Shown here one piece after another: positions 44,446-53,489 of a stretch of 64,000 bases of DNA (the first letter of the stretch is position 1; each line of letters opens with the position of its first letter). The notes beneath the pieces were generated by a model, which worked only from the letters and a program-made list of their open reading frames with translations, was not told the origin of the DNA and ran no database searches. This DNA comes from Pseudomonas fluorescens. GTDB taxonomy: Bacteria > Pseudomonadota > Gammaproteobacteria > Pseudomonadales > Pseudomonadaceae. The position numbers and the translations under genes are program-made. The stretch covers positions 1 to 64,000 of the forward strand of contig NZ_LACH01000044.1 of assembly GCF_000968015.1 (NCBI RefSeq), written 5' to 3'.

Positions 44446-45864
44446 CTATGTCTCCTGTAATTGATCGAGTTGCGCCAGCCACGCCGGCTCATCGTCCAGT
44501 TGCCGCAGATCCAGCCACAACGCATCGTCATCAATGCGCCCGAGCACCGGAATCGGCAGCGCACGCAGGGCCGCTTCCAGCCCGTGCAGCTGCCGTCCGC
44601 GAAAACGTTTGGACGCATGCGGTCGAAGGCATAAAGCCGCACTCGGCAATCGCGCCACCGGTTGGCTACCGCTGCCGATCATGCTCAGCGCCGGTACCGC
44701 GCTGACGCTCCAGCCGTCGCCCAGGATTTTGGCCAGCGAGGGTTGCAGGCGCTCAGCCTGGGCCAGGATATCCGCCTGGGGTCGGGTCAGCAGGCGCAAA
44801 CTCGGCAGCCGTTCGGCCAGTCGATCAGGATCGCGGTACAGACCCAACACCGCTTCGAGGGCGGCCAAAGTCAGTTTGTCGACCCGCAAGGCGCGCTTGA
44901 GTGGATTCTTCTTGATCTTAGCGATCAGGTCTTTGCGGCCGACGATCAACCCGGCCTGTGGCCCACCCAGTAACTTGTCGCCGCTGAAGGTGACGATGTC
45001 TGCACCATCGATCAGCGCCTGGCGCACCGTCGGCTCGGCGGGCAAGCCCCAGCGCGTCAGGTCCAGCAGGCTGCCGCTGCCGAGGTCTTCAAGTAACGGC
45101 AAGCCGTGTTTATGCGCGAGTTGCGCCAGCTCGGCGGTCGGCACCCGCGCGGTGAAGCCTTCGATGTTGTAGTTGCTCGTATGGACGCGCATCACCAAAC
45201 CGCTACGGGGGCCGATGGCCGCCTCGTAATCGCGGGCATGGGTGCGATTGGTGGTGCCGACTTCGTGAAGCCTGACCCCGGCTCTGGCCATGATGTCGGG
45301 AATGCGGAAGGCGCCACCGATTTCGATCAGTTCGCCCCGGGAAATGATGCCTTCCTTGCGCGCGCCCAGACTGTTAAGTGACAGCAACACCGCAGCGGCA
45401 TTGTTGTTGACCACCGTCACCGCCTCGGCGCCGGTCAGCTCGCGGATCAGGCCTTCGATCAAGTCATCCCGGTCGCCGCGCTTGCCGCTGTGCAGGTCGA
45501 ATTCCAGATTGAGTGGGTAGCGTGCCGCGAGTTGCACGGCGTCGATGGCTTCCTCCGGCAACAACGCTCGCCCCAGATTGGTGTGCAGCACCGTGCCGGT
45601 GAGGTTGAACACCCGGCGCACGTTGCTGCGATGCTGTGTGGCCAAGCGTTCGCCCGCCCTGCCCGCCAACACTTCAGGCGCGATTTCAATGGCGTCGAGT
45701 TGCCCTGAAAGCACCGGTTCACGTAAGTCATCCAGCAATAGCCGCAAATTCGCCAGCAACGCGTCGCGCCCATAACGCTCGGCCAGCGGTTGGCAAGCGG
45801 GATGGCGCAACAGACTGTCGATGGAAGGCAGCCGCAGGGTTTGGCTGGCGGATCTGGAGGACAT
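44446..45864 (-). CDS. selA: L-seryl-tRNA(Sec) selenium transferase
   Basis: 472 residues, PLP enzyme that converts Ser-tRNA(Sec) to Sec-tRNA(Sec) with selenophosphate. Visible are the N-terminal LPSIDSLLRHPACQPLAERY, VNNNAAAVLLSLNSL, TSNYNIEGF and TFSGDKLLGGPQAGLIVG with the PLP lysine. ATG 45864 follows AGGAGCGCC; the frame from 45936 lies in the leader. A hairpin covers its ribosome site. SelD, needed for selenophosphate, is not in the window. Confidence 0.95.
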   Translation of the reverse strand: MSSRSASQTLRLPSIDSLLRHPACQPLAERYGRDALLANLRLLLDDLREPVLSGQLDAIEIAPEVLAGRAGERLATQHRSNVRRVFNLTGTVLHTNLGRALLPEEAIDAVQLAARYPLNLEFDLHSGKRGDRDDLIEGLIRELTGAEAVTVVNNNAAAVLLSLNSLGARKEGIISRGELIEIGGAFRIPDIMARAGVRLHEVGTTNRTHARDYEAAIGPRSGLVMRVHTSNYNIEGFTARVPTAELAQLAHKHGLPLLEDLGSGSLLDLTRWGLPAEPTVRQALIDGADIVTFSGDKLLGGPQAGLIVGRKDLIAKIKKNPLKRALRVDKLTLAALEAVLGLYRDPDRLAERLPSLRLLTRPQADILAQAERLQPSLAKILGDGWSVSAVPALSMIGSGSQPVARLPSAALCLRPHASKRFRGRQLHGLEAALRALPIPVLGRIDDDALWLDLRQLDDEPAWLAQLDQLQET

Positions 45865-45899
45865 CAGGCGCTCCTGATTACGAATGACCGTAGCGCCTG
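45865..45899 (-). promoter_or_regulatory. Hairpin masking the selA ribosome-binding site
   Basis: CAGGCGCT (45899-45892) pairs perfectly with AGCGCCTG (45872-45865), directly before the selA ATG; the AGGAG Shine-Dalgarno overlaps the 3' arm. The loop contains CGGTCATTCG. In E. coli a SECIS-like hairpin in the selAB leader binds SelB and lowers translation; this could be the analogue, which is inference. Confidence 0.5.
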
Positions 45900-45928
45900 A
45901 GTGTAGCCGCAGAGTTTGTAGGTAGAAC

Positions 45929-46855
45929 TCAGTCACCTCCCGGTGCCAGCAACAGATTCGGCGCCGGACGCTGGTAGCCTTCCTGCTCCAGGCGCATGTC
46001 CAGCAGCAGGCTGGTCAGGTCCGTCGAGAGCGCTTCGGCCTCGGCGTCGTTTTCCAGGTAAAGCAGTTTCAGGTAGCTGTGGCAGCCGGGACAGACCTCC
46101 GCGCGCAACGGAGCCTGATTGGCGGCGTAGCGGTCGTCATCGAGGCTGACGTATTCAAGGCCTTTGCTTTGTTCGCAATACACGCATTTGACCCGCACTA
46201 CATGCCATTCGCAGGCACACAGCGAACACACCAGATACCGCAAGCCGTTGTACTTGCCGCGATGGCGAATCACGCCGGCCATGGCCGGTGAACCGCAGGC
46301 CGGGCATTGGCTGAGACTGTCGCCGGGTTTCAACGCAAGGTCCGGCGTACTCAGCAACCAATGACTCCAGGCCACCTGCAACGCCGCGCCGAGAAACGGC
46401 ACCACGGCGGCGGGCAGCAAGGTGAACTGGCCGCTGACCAACGTAATCGCCCAGGCCTTGCGTTGCCCGACGTTGGCGCTGCGCAAGGTCGCCACGGCTT
46501 TTTCCACGGCAGGTTGCGGCAGTGGCTGGTAACGCTGCAACAGCGCGTCGAGGTACGGCAGCCAATCGTCTTCACGTACCAGACTGTCGGCGGCGAACGG
46601 CGGCAAGCCATGTTGCTGGCACACGCGCAGGCGTTCGGCATCGGGCATGGCGGTGACGGGCGGATCGTCCATCAGGCCCTGCTGCACGTGGCACAGCCCG
46701 GTCACCAGTCGCAGGTAATCGGCCAGTGGATGGCCGTCGACCAGACGCTCCAGACGCAAGGCGCGCAAGGTGAACAGGTTGTTCGGTGGCAGGTGCAGAA
46801 ACGGCGGTGAACTCGCCGCCGCTTCGATCTCGCCAGGCTCAAGAATCGTCGCCAC
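45929..46855 (-). CDS. fdhE: Formate dehydrogenase accessory protein
   Basis: 308 residues. Four CxxC-type rubredoxin-like motifs are present: CPACGSPA, CSLCACEW, CVYCEQ and CPGCHSYLK, as in FdhE, which binds iron and is needed for formate dehydrogenase maturation in the cytoplasm. GTG 46855 (VATILEPGEIEAAASS) is chosen: it has AAAGGATAG upstream and lies four bases after the fdnI stop. A GTG at 46900 would overlap fdnI. It is the fourth gene of the fdn operon. Confidence 0.92.
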   Translation of the reverse strand: MATILEPGEIEAAASSPPFLHLPPNNLFTLRALRLERLVDGHPLADYLRLVTGLCHVQQGLMDDPPVTAMPDAERLRVCQQHGLPPFAADSLVREDDWLPYLDALLQRYQPLPQPAVEKAVATLRSANVGQRKAWAITLVSGQFTLLPAAVVPFLGAALQVAWSHWLLSTPDLALKPGDSLSQCPACGSPAMAGVIRHRGKYNGLRYLVCSLCACEWHVVRVKCVYCEQSKGLEYVSLDDDRYAANQAPLRAEVCPGCHSYLKLLYLENDAEAEALSTDLTSLLLDMRLEQEGYQRPAPNLLLAPGGD

Positions 46856-46859
46856 GGGG

Positions 46860-47513
46860 CTATCCTTTTTTGCTGATCGGCCGGTCGGGGTGTTCGTCAC
46901 GGGTCACTTCGCGGTACCACAGTTCATGGTGTTTTTTCGCCCAGGCGCGGCTGACCCCGCCATGCACCATGGCGCTGACCGAACCCTTGATCCAGATGCC
47001 GGCGTAGATGTGAACAATGATGCTCAGCACCAGGATGAAACCCGCCAACGCATGCAGCAGCATGGCCCAACGAATGCTGGTGATGCCGAAGTACTCGCTG
47101 AAGTACGCGCGCCAGATCACCAGCCCGCTGAACAACAGCACCAACATGCACATCAGCAAGGTCCAGAACAGCAGCTTCTGCCCAGGGTTGTACTTGCCGA
47201 TGGGTGGCACGCCCTCCTCCTCATTCTTGATCACCCGCCCGACTCGCCTCAGCCACAACCGATCGTTGGCGATAAAGAAGTTCGCCCGCCAGAAACGGAT
47301 CACCAGGCCAAGGAACAGCACGAACATCGCCACGCCCATGAACGGATGCAGGATGCGCGTCCACGGGCCGCCGCCGAACAGGTTGCTGAGCCAGAACAGT
47401 GCCGGATGAAACAACGCCAGCCCCGACAGTGCAGCCATGAAAAACAGAATCGCCACCAGCCAGTGATTGGTGCGCTGGTTTGAGGTGTAGCGAAGGATCG
47501 GTTTGTCGTTCAT
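46860..47513 (-). CDS. fdnI: Formate dehydrogenase cytochrome b556 (gamma) subunit
   Basis: 217 residues with four transmembrane helices (about 17-37, 52-75, 112-133, 147-170) and histidines in RTNHW, LHPFMG and LHALAGF placed to bind two haems b. It passes electrons from the beta subunit to quinone. It overlaps fdnH by four bases (ATGA) and is followed by fdhE. The symbol fdoI is equally possible. Confidence 0.93.
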   Translation of the reverse strand: MNDKPILRYTSNQRTNHWLVAILFFMAALSGLALFHPALFWLSNLFGGGPWTRILHPFMGVAMFVLFLGLVIRFWRANFFIANDRLWLRRVGRVIKNEEEGVPPIGKYNPGQKLLFWTLLMCMLVLLFSGLVIWRAYFSEYFGITSIRWAMLLHALAGFILVLSIIVHIYAGIWIKGSVSAMVHGGVSRAWAKKHHELWYREVTRDEHPDRPISKKG

Positions 47514-48445
47514 GACCTGTCCTCCCCCTTCGGATCATAGGTGTGCACCGATGGATCGATTTCATGCACGGCGGGATCGGGGATGCTCGGGTGTTCGTCC
47601 TCCTCGACCAGTTGCGGCCCGATGCGCACGTAGTGGAAGAACCCGGCCAGCACCGCCAAGCCCATGGCCAGCAACCCCAAGGGTTTGCTCACGCCTTTCC
47701 ACAGGTCCACCAGCGGACTGATGGTCGGTCGGTCCGGCAGACCGGCATACAACCGGGGCTCATCGGCATGGTGCAGCACATACATCACGTGAGTACCGCC
47801 GACGCCACTTGGGTCGTACAGTCCCGCGTGTTCGAAGCCACGGCTCTTGAGGTCGACGATCCTTTCGGCCGCGTGTTCTTTCATGTCGTCCTTGGTGCCA
47901 AACACAATGGCGCCCGTCGGGCAGGTTTTGACGCAGGCCGGTTCCAGCCCCACCGCCACCCGGTCCGAGCACAACGTGCATTTGTAGGCCTTGTGATCCT
48001 TTTGCGAGATTCGCGGGATATTGAACGGGCAACCGGTGATGCAATACCCGCAGCCGATGCAATGGTCCTGGTCGAAATCGACGATGCCATTGGCATGCTT
48101 GATGATCGCCCCAGGGCTCGGGCACGCCGCCAGGCAACCGGGCTCGGCGCAGTGCATGCAGCCGTCCTTGCGAATCAGCCATTCCAGATTACCGGCGTCG
48201 GTTTCATGCTCGGTGAAGCGCATCAAGGTCCAGGTTTCTGCGCTCAGGTCCTGAGGGTTGTCGTAGGTGCCGAGGTTGTGGCCGACATCGTCGCGCAGCT
48301 CGTTCCATTCCGAGCAGGCAACCTGACACGCCTTGCAGCCAATGCACTTGGTTGTGTCGATCAGCTTGGCCACTTCCTCCTGATTGCGTACCGAGGACGG
48401 GACGGTCGTGGTGGCCGAACGGGCGATGATGTCTTGGCTGGCCAT
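47510..48445 (-). CDS. fdnH: Formate dehydrogenase iron-sulfur (beta) subunit
   Basis: 311 residues. Four ferredoxin-like cysteine clusters are seen: CIGCKACQVACSEW, CMHCAEPGCLAACP, CIGCGYCITGCPFNIPR and CTLCSDRVAVGLEPACVKTCP. A single C-terminal membrane helix (LGLLAMGLAVLAGFFHYV, about 255-272) anchors it. It starts directly after the fdnG stop (48446) with no gap and overlaps fdnI by four bases. Confidence 0.95.
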   Translation of the reverse strand: MASQDIIARSATTTVPSSVRNQEEVAKLIDTTKCIGCKACQVACSEWNELRDDVGHNLGTYDNPQDLSAETWTLMRFTEHETDAGNLEWLIRKDGCMHCAEPGCLAACPSPGAIIKHANGIVDFDQDHCIGCGYCITGCPFNIPRISQKDHKAYKCTLCSDRVAVGLEPACVKTCPTGAIVFGTKDDMKEHAAERIVDLKSRGFEHAGLYDPSGVGGTHVMYVLHHADEPRLYAGLPDRPTISPLVDLWKGVSKPLGLLAMGLAVLAGFFHYVRIGPQLVEEDEHPSIPDPAVHEIDPSVHTYDPKGEDRS

Positions 48446-51400
48446 TTAGACTTTCTCCACGTTGACCAGGAATGACTTGGATTCCGGGGTCTGAGTGTTG
48501 CCATCGCCGAGGAACGGCACCAGGGTGTTAGTCAGGTAACCGTGACGCGTGAGCCCGGTAAAACCCCAGTGCAGCGGGATACCGATCTGGTGCACCACCT
48601 GATTGTTGACCTGCAGCGGACGAATCCGCTTGGTCACCACCGCCACCGCTTCTATATGCCCGCGCTTGGAACTGACACGGACCCGGTCGCCGGCCACGAT
48701 GCCTTTCTCCTTGGCCAGCACTTCACCGATTTCGACGAACTGCTCGGGTTGGGCAATCGCATTGAGCTTGCAATGCTTGCTCCAGAAGTGGAAATGCTCG
48801 GTCAGCCGGTAACTGGTCGCGGCATATGGATAGTCCTTGGCCACGCCCAGGGAATCCCACACCGAATCGAAGATCCGCGCCGCCGGGTTGCTGGTGGCTT
48901 TCTTGTTTTGCGGGTGCAACGGGTTGATGCCGATCGGCGTTTCGAAGGGTTCGTAATGCTCAGGGAAAGGTCCTTCGTTCATCTTGTCGACCGCGAAGAA
49001 CCGCGCGACGCCTTCGGGGTTCATGATGAACGGGTTCATCCCGGCTTCCGGTGGCGAGTCGGCCTTGAAGTCCGGCACATCGGTGCCGCTCCAGACCTTG
49101 CCGTTCCACCACACCAGGCGTTTTTTCTCGTCCCACGGCTTGCCTTGCGGGTCGCACGAAGCGCGGTTGTAAAGAATCCGTCGGTTCGCCGGCCAGGCCC
49201 AGGCCCAGCCCTGATGTTGCTTCATGCCATACGGATCGCTGTTGTCTCGCCGGGCCATCTGGTTGCCCGCTTCAGTCCAGCTGCCACAAAAAATCCAGCA
49301 TCCGGAAGCCGTGCTGCCGTCGTCCTTGAGCTGGCCGAAACCGGCCAGTTGCGCGTTGCCCTTGATCGCCGCGCCGGTAGCGTCGGTGAAGTCCGTGGTG
49401 GCATAGCCGTTGATTTCCTTGGCCAGTTCTTCCGGCGAAGGCTCGTCGGCGATTTTGTACGGCCAGGACAGTTTGAGGATCGGCTCGGCATAAGCGCCGC
49501 CGTTGGCTTGGTAACGCTGACGCAGACGGATAAACAGTTCGCTCATGATCCGCACATCAGTGCGCGCTTCGCCAGGGCCGTCAGCACCTTTCCAGTGCCA
49601 TTGCAGCCAACGGCTGCTGTTGACCAACGAACCGTCTTCTTCGGCGAAACAGGTGGTGGGCAGGCGAATCACTTCGGTCTGGATGCCGGCAGTTTCGACA
49701 TCGTTGTACGGCCCGACATTGCGCCAGAATTCCGAGGTCTCGGTGGACAGCGGGTCCATCACCACCAGCCATTTCAGCTTGGCCAGTGCCGCCATCACCC
49801 GGTTTTTGTCAGGCAACGCGGCGATGGGGTTGAAGCCCTGGCACATATAGCCGTTGACCTTGCCCTGGCCCATCAGGTCGAACACTTTGAGGATGTCGTA
49901 GTTCGGGATGTCGAGTTTCGGCAGATAGTCATAAGCCCAGCGGTTTTCGAGCGTGGCATTCGCGCCGTACCAGGCTTTCATCAGGCTGACGTGGAACTTG
50001 CCGTAGTTTTGCCAATAGGACAGTTGCCCCGGACGCAACGGTTTTTGTACCCGTTTGGTGATGTAGGCGTCGTAATCCTGCTCCGCATCCTGCGGCAACG
50101 TCAGATAGCCCGGCAGCGAATTGGACAGCAAGCCGAGGTCAGTCAGCCCCTGAATGTTGGAGTGCCCGCGCAAGGCATTGACGCCCCCACCCGGCATGCC
50201 GACGTTGCCCAGCAGCAATTGCACCATGGCCGCGCTGCGGATGATCTGCGAACCGATCGAGTGCTGCGTCCAGCCCAGCGCGTAGAGAATCGTCATGGTC
50301 TTGCCCGGTTGCGAGCAGGTGGCGATTTCTTCCCAGATCTTCTGCATGGCATCCACAGGCATGCCGCAAATCTGGCTCGCCAGTTGGATGTTGTAGCGGC
50401 TGTAATGCTGCTTCATCAATTGATAGACGCAGTGCGGGTCTTGCAGGGTCGGGTCGACCTTGACGAAGCCGTCTTCACCGAGTTCATAACCCCAGCCGGA
50501 CCTGTCGGTGTAGGCGCGTTTGGCGACGTCGTAACCGCTGAAGATCCCGTCCTCGAAGCCGAACCCGGCTTTGACGATGAACGACACGTCGGTATAAGCG
50601 CGCACGTACTCGTGCTGGATCTTGTCCTCAGTCAGCAGGTAATTGATCAGCCCGCCCATGAAGGCGATGTCGGTGCCGGTGCGAATTGGCGCGTAATAGT
50701 CGGCCACCGAAGCGGTCCGGGTAAAACGCGGATCGACCACGATCAAGCGTGCCTTGTTGTGCGCCTTGGCTTCGGTCACCCATTTGAAGCCGCACGGGTG
50801 CGCTTCTGCTGCGTTGCCGCCCATCACCAGGATCAGGTTCGCGTTGCCGATATCGGTCCAGGTATTGGTCATGGCACCACGGCCATACGTCGGGGCAAGA
50901 CTTGCCACCGTCGGGCCGTGTCAGACACGCGCCTGGTTATCAAACCCCAGCATGCCGAGACTGCGAATGACCTTGTGGGTGATGTAACCCGCTTCGTTGG
51001 ACGCCGCCGAGGCCGCGAGGAAACCGGTGGTCAGCCAGCGGTTCACCGTTTGGCCCTGGGCATTCTTCTCGATGAAGTTGGCGTCGCGGTCGGCCTTCAT
51101 CAGGTCGGCGACGCGATCCAGCGCTTCATCCCAGGAGATACGCGTCCACTCAGTGGTGCCGGGTTTGCGCACCTGCGGATACTGCAGGCGACCGGGGCTG
51201 TGAATGAAGTCCAGCAGGCCGGCACCTTTGGGGCACAGGGTGCCGCGATTAACCGGGTGGTCGGAATCGCCTTCGATGTGGATGATGTTTTGCGCGACGT
51301 TCTTGGCGGCATCGCCCTGGCTGTACATGATCACGCCGCAGCCGACCGAGCAGTACGGGCAGGTGTTGCGGGTTTCATGGGTGTGGGCAAGCTTGAAGTG

Positions 51401-51511
51401 GCGCACCTGCTCGGCGAAGGCAGTCGCGGGGGCCATGCCCAGCGCGCCGAGGCTCGAGCCCGCAAGGCCGATACCAGCGACCTTGAAGAACTGACGACGG
51501 TTGAGGTCCAT
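48446..51511 (-). CDS. fdnG: Selenocysteine-containing formate dehydrogenase, large (alpha) subunit
   Basis: 1021 residues read through an in-frame TGA at 50923-50921, which is codon 197 (Sec). The surrounding sequence is QARV-U-HGPTVASL, as in FdnG, whose Sec binds molybdenum. N-terminus: Tat signal NRRQFFKVAGIG; [4Fe-4S] cysteines in CPYCSVGCGV and GTLCPKG. The rest is a molybdopterin-guanine-dinucleotide oxidoreductase. It oxidises formate in the periplasm. Automatic callers would split it into 50921-51511 and 48446-50908. It heads the fdnGHI-fdhE operon. Confidence 0.96.
50878..50923 (-). promoter_or_regulatory. Bacterial SECIS hairpin in fdnG mRNA
   Basis: Directly after the TGA, CACGGCC (50920-50914) pairs with GGCCGTG (50884-50878), and an inner stem GGCA/TGCC (50906 to 50894) carries the apical loop AGTCT. 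Size, distance from TGA and the GU in the loop fit the SelB-binding element known from E. coli fdnG and fdhF. Confidence 0.88.
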
Positions 51512-51679
51512 CGTGCACTCCTGTCAGGTGGAGACCCGGTACTTTTGCCGGGTTTTTCTGGACAAACACAGTTGTGGCAGTCTGGCTGCCGACATTTGAA
51601 ACTGTAGACAATGTTAGAACTGACTGTGTGAAAACCGACCATCGGGCAATACCGGGACGTCAGCCATCACACCCAACCT

Positions 51680-51783
51680 TGTGGGAGCGAGCTTGCTCGC
51701 GATAGCGGTGGGTCATTCAACATCTATGCAAGCTGATACGCCGCCATCGTCGGAACGCCGCCCGGAACAAGCTCGCTCCCACA
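51680..51783. repeat. REPIN copy upstream of patB
   Basis: Starts TGTGGGAGCGAGCTTGCTCG and ends ACAAGCTCGCTCCCACA. It shares its outer ends and a long inner block (CCGCCATCGTCGGAACGCCG) with the copy at 53004, in the same orientation. Confidence 0.9.
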
Positions 51784-51839
51784 GGGGCTTGGCGTTTATC
51801 ATGAGCGTCGGATTTACCCTGCCCTTTATGAGACTGAGC

Positions 51840-52994
51840 ATGACTTTCGATTTTGATCAGGTGTTCGACCGCCACAACACCGGCAGTACCAAATGGAGCC
51901 GTTACCCGGCCGATGTGTTGCCGATGTGGGTGGCCGACATGGACTTCTCCGCACCGCCGGTGATCATCCAGGCCCTGCAAAAACGTCTGGAACACCCGAT
52001 GCTCGGCTACAGCGTGGCCCAGGATGACTTGCGCGATGCCATCGTCGCCGACCTCTGGAACAAGTACGCCTGGCGCGTATTGCCTGAGGAATTGATTTTC
52101 CTGCCCGGCGTGGAGTCGGGTTTCAACATGGCCTTGCATGCGCTAGTCCAGCCGCAGCAGAACGTCGTGGTTCAGGTCCCGAACTACCCGCCGCTGCGTC
52201 ATGCGCCGGGGCACTGGGGTTTGAACAAGGTTGAACTCGAATTCGACGCGTTGGCGGACGGCACTTACGCCACGCCACTCGCTGCCTTGAATCAGGCGCT
52301 GACCGGCGGCGGTGCGCTGCTGCTGAGCAACCCGCATAACCCGGTGGGCAAAGTCTTCCCGCGAGAAGAACTGCAAGCGGTCGCCGACATCTGCCTGGAG
52401 CAGGATGCCTGGATCATCTCTGACGAGATTCATGCCGAGCTGTGTTTCGACGGGCGCGTGCACATTCCTACGGCTTCCCTGAGCCCGGAAATCGCCAAGC
52501 GCACCATCACGCTGATGTCGGCGAGCAAGGCCTACAACATTGCCGGGCTGAAGACGTCTTTCATGATCATTCAGGACTCGGCTTTACGTGCAAAGGTCAA
52601 CCACGCCCGTTGCGGCATGGTCGACAGCGTCAACCCGATGGGCATGGAAGCGACGCGCGTCGCCTACAGCGAAGGCGGCCCTTGGCTGGCCGGGTTGAAG
52701 GCGTATCTGCAAAGCAATCGGGATTATCTGGTGGAAGCGGTCAACACCCGACTGCCGGGTGTGACCATGAATATCCCGCAAGGCACGTATCTGGCGTGGC
52801 TCGATTGCTCGGCGCTGGGACTGGATAACCCTCAGCAGTTCTTCCTTGAACAGGCCAAGGTCGGGCTGAGCCCTGGTCTGGATTTTGGCGATGACAGCAA
52901 ACAATTCGTGCGCCTGAATTTCGGCTGCCCACGGGCATTGCTGGAAGAAGGCATTGCGCGGATGGAACGCAGTTTGCTCAATCGCAAAGCCTGA
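51840..52994 (+). CDS. patB: PatB/MalY-type aminotransferase (putative cystathionine beta-lyase)
   Basis: 384 residues, fold-type I PLP enzyme of the MalY/PatB group: FDQVFDRHNTGSTKWSRYP at the start, PMWVADMDFSAPP, LSNPHNPVGKVF, ISDEIHAELCF and SASKAYNIAGLKTSF with the PLP lysine. Members cleave C-S bonds of cystathionine or cysteine conjugates. ATG 51840 fits the family start; ATG 51828 is an alternative and neither has a strong ribosome site. The gene stands alone, bounded by two REPIN copies. Confidence 0.87.
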   Translation: MTFDFDQVFDRHNTGSTKWSRYPADVLPMWVADMDFSAPPVIIQALQKRLEHPMLGYSVAQDDLRDAIVADLWNKYAWRVLPEELIFLPGVESGFNMALHALVQPQQNVVVQVPNYPPLRHAPGHWGLNKVELEFDALADGTYATPLAALNQALTGGGALLLSNPHNPVGKVFPREELQAVADICLEQDAWIISDEIHAELCFDGRVHIPTASLSPEIAKRTITLMSASKAYNIAGLKTSFMIIQDSALRAKVNHARCGMVDSVNPMGMEATRVAYSEGGPWLAGLKAYLQSNRDYLVEAVNTRLPGVTMNIPQGTYLAWLDCSALGLDNPQQFFLEQAKVGLSPGLDFGDDSKQFVRLNFGCPRALLEEGIARMERSLLNRKA

Positions 52995-53003
52995 CACATC
53001 CCC

Positions 53004-53106
53004 TGTGGGAGCGAGCTTGCTCGCGATGGCGTCACAACAGCCAGCATTTATGTCGACTGATACTCCGCCATCGTCGGAACGCCGCCCGGAACAAGCTCGC
53101 TCCCAC
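53004..53106. repeat. REPIN copy downstream of patB
   Basis: 103 bases, direct-repeat partner of the element at 51680 with the last 50 bases or so almost identical. It lies ten bases after the patB stop and may end that transcript. Confidence 0.9.
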
Positions 53107-53222
53107 AGGGGGGCTTGTGCGTTTTCCGGAGTGTCGCAAGCCCCCTGAAATCCAACCGAACTCAAGGCAAAACACCAGGGTCAACCCTTTGACTCTGCTG
53201 TCTTGCGAACGGAGATTTCCCA

Positions 53223-53330
53223 ATGACTGCCTATCCAAAACCACCCTTCCCGAAGCAGCCACAACCCGTCCCCGGTTCCCAAAAGAAAATGGACCCGTGC
53301 CTGACTGTGGCGAACAAAGTCAGCTGAACG
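53223..53330 (+). pseudogene. Remnant of a YghA-type short-chain dehydrogenase
   Basis: ATG 53223 with a good GGAG upstream begins MTAYPKPPFPKQPQPVPGSQ, then KKMDP, the N-terminal tail of the YghA/glucose-1-dehydrogenase-like SDR family. One base appears lost after the codon for Pro: in the next frame the text continues VPDCGEQS, as expected, and then likeness stops. The Rossmann fold and all catalytic parts are missing. In the original frame translation ends at 53327 after 34 residues. The following 110 bases read as a hydrophobic stretch (VGLLVPVTLLVSMILLWF) of unknown origin. Confidence 0.75.
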
Positions 53331-53489
53331 CCGTTTGCGTCTGGAGCGTCGGACTGCTGGTGCCGGTCACCCTACTGGTCTCAATGATCCTGCTATGGTT
53401 CAACGTGTTGACGCCTGAATACCTGCGCGCGACCGTCGATTGATCGCCAAAGGCACGACATCGCGGCACGCACCCGACGAGTACCGAAC

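Noticed and set aside
50908..50923. Frameshift or nonsense mutation splitting fdnG
   Set aside because: The stop is TGA in the conserved Sec position, followed by a SECIS hairpin, and the decoding genes are adjacent.
48542..51607. 1021-codon open frame on the plus strand opposite fdnG
   Set aside because: It mirrors the fdn gene codon pattern in GC-rich DNA; the translation is low in complexity and matches no fold, while the minus strand encodes a clear formate dehydrogenase.
53117..53443. 108-codon small membrane protein gene
   Set aside because: Its middle part is the out-of-frame continuation of a decayed SDR gene; no ribosome site at its start and it begins inside intergenic sequence next to a REPIN.
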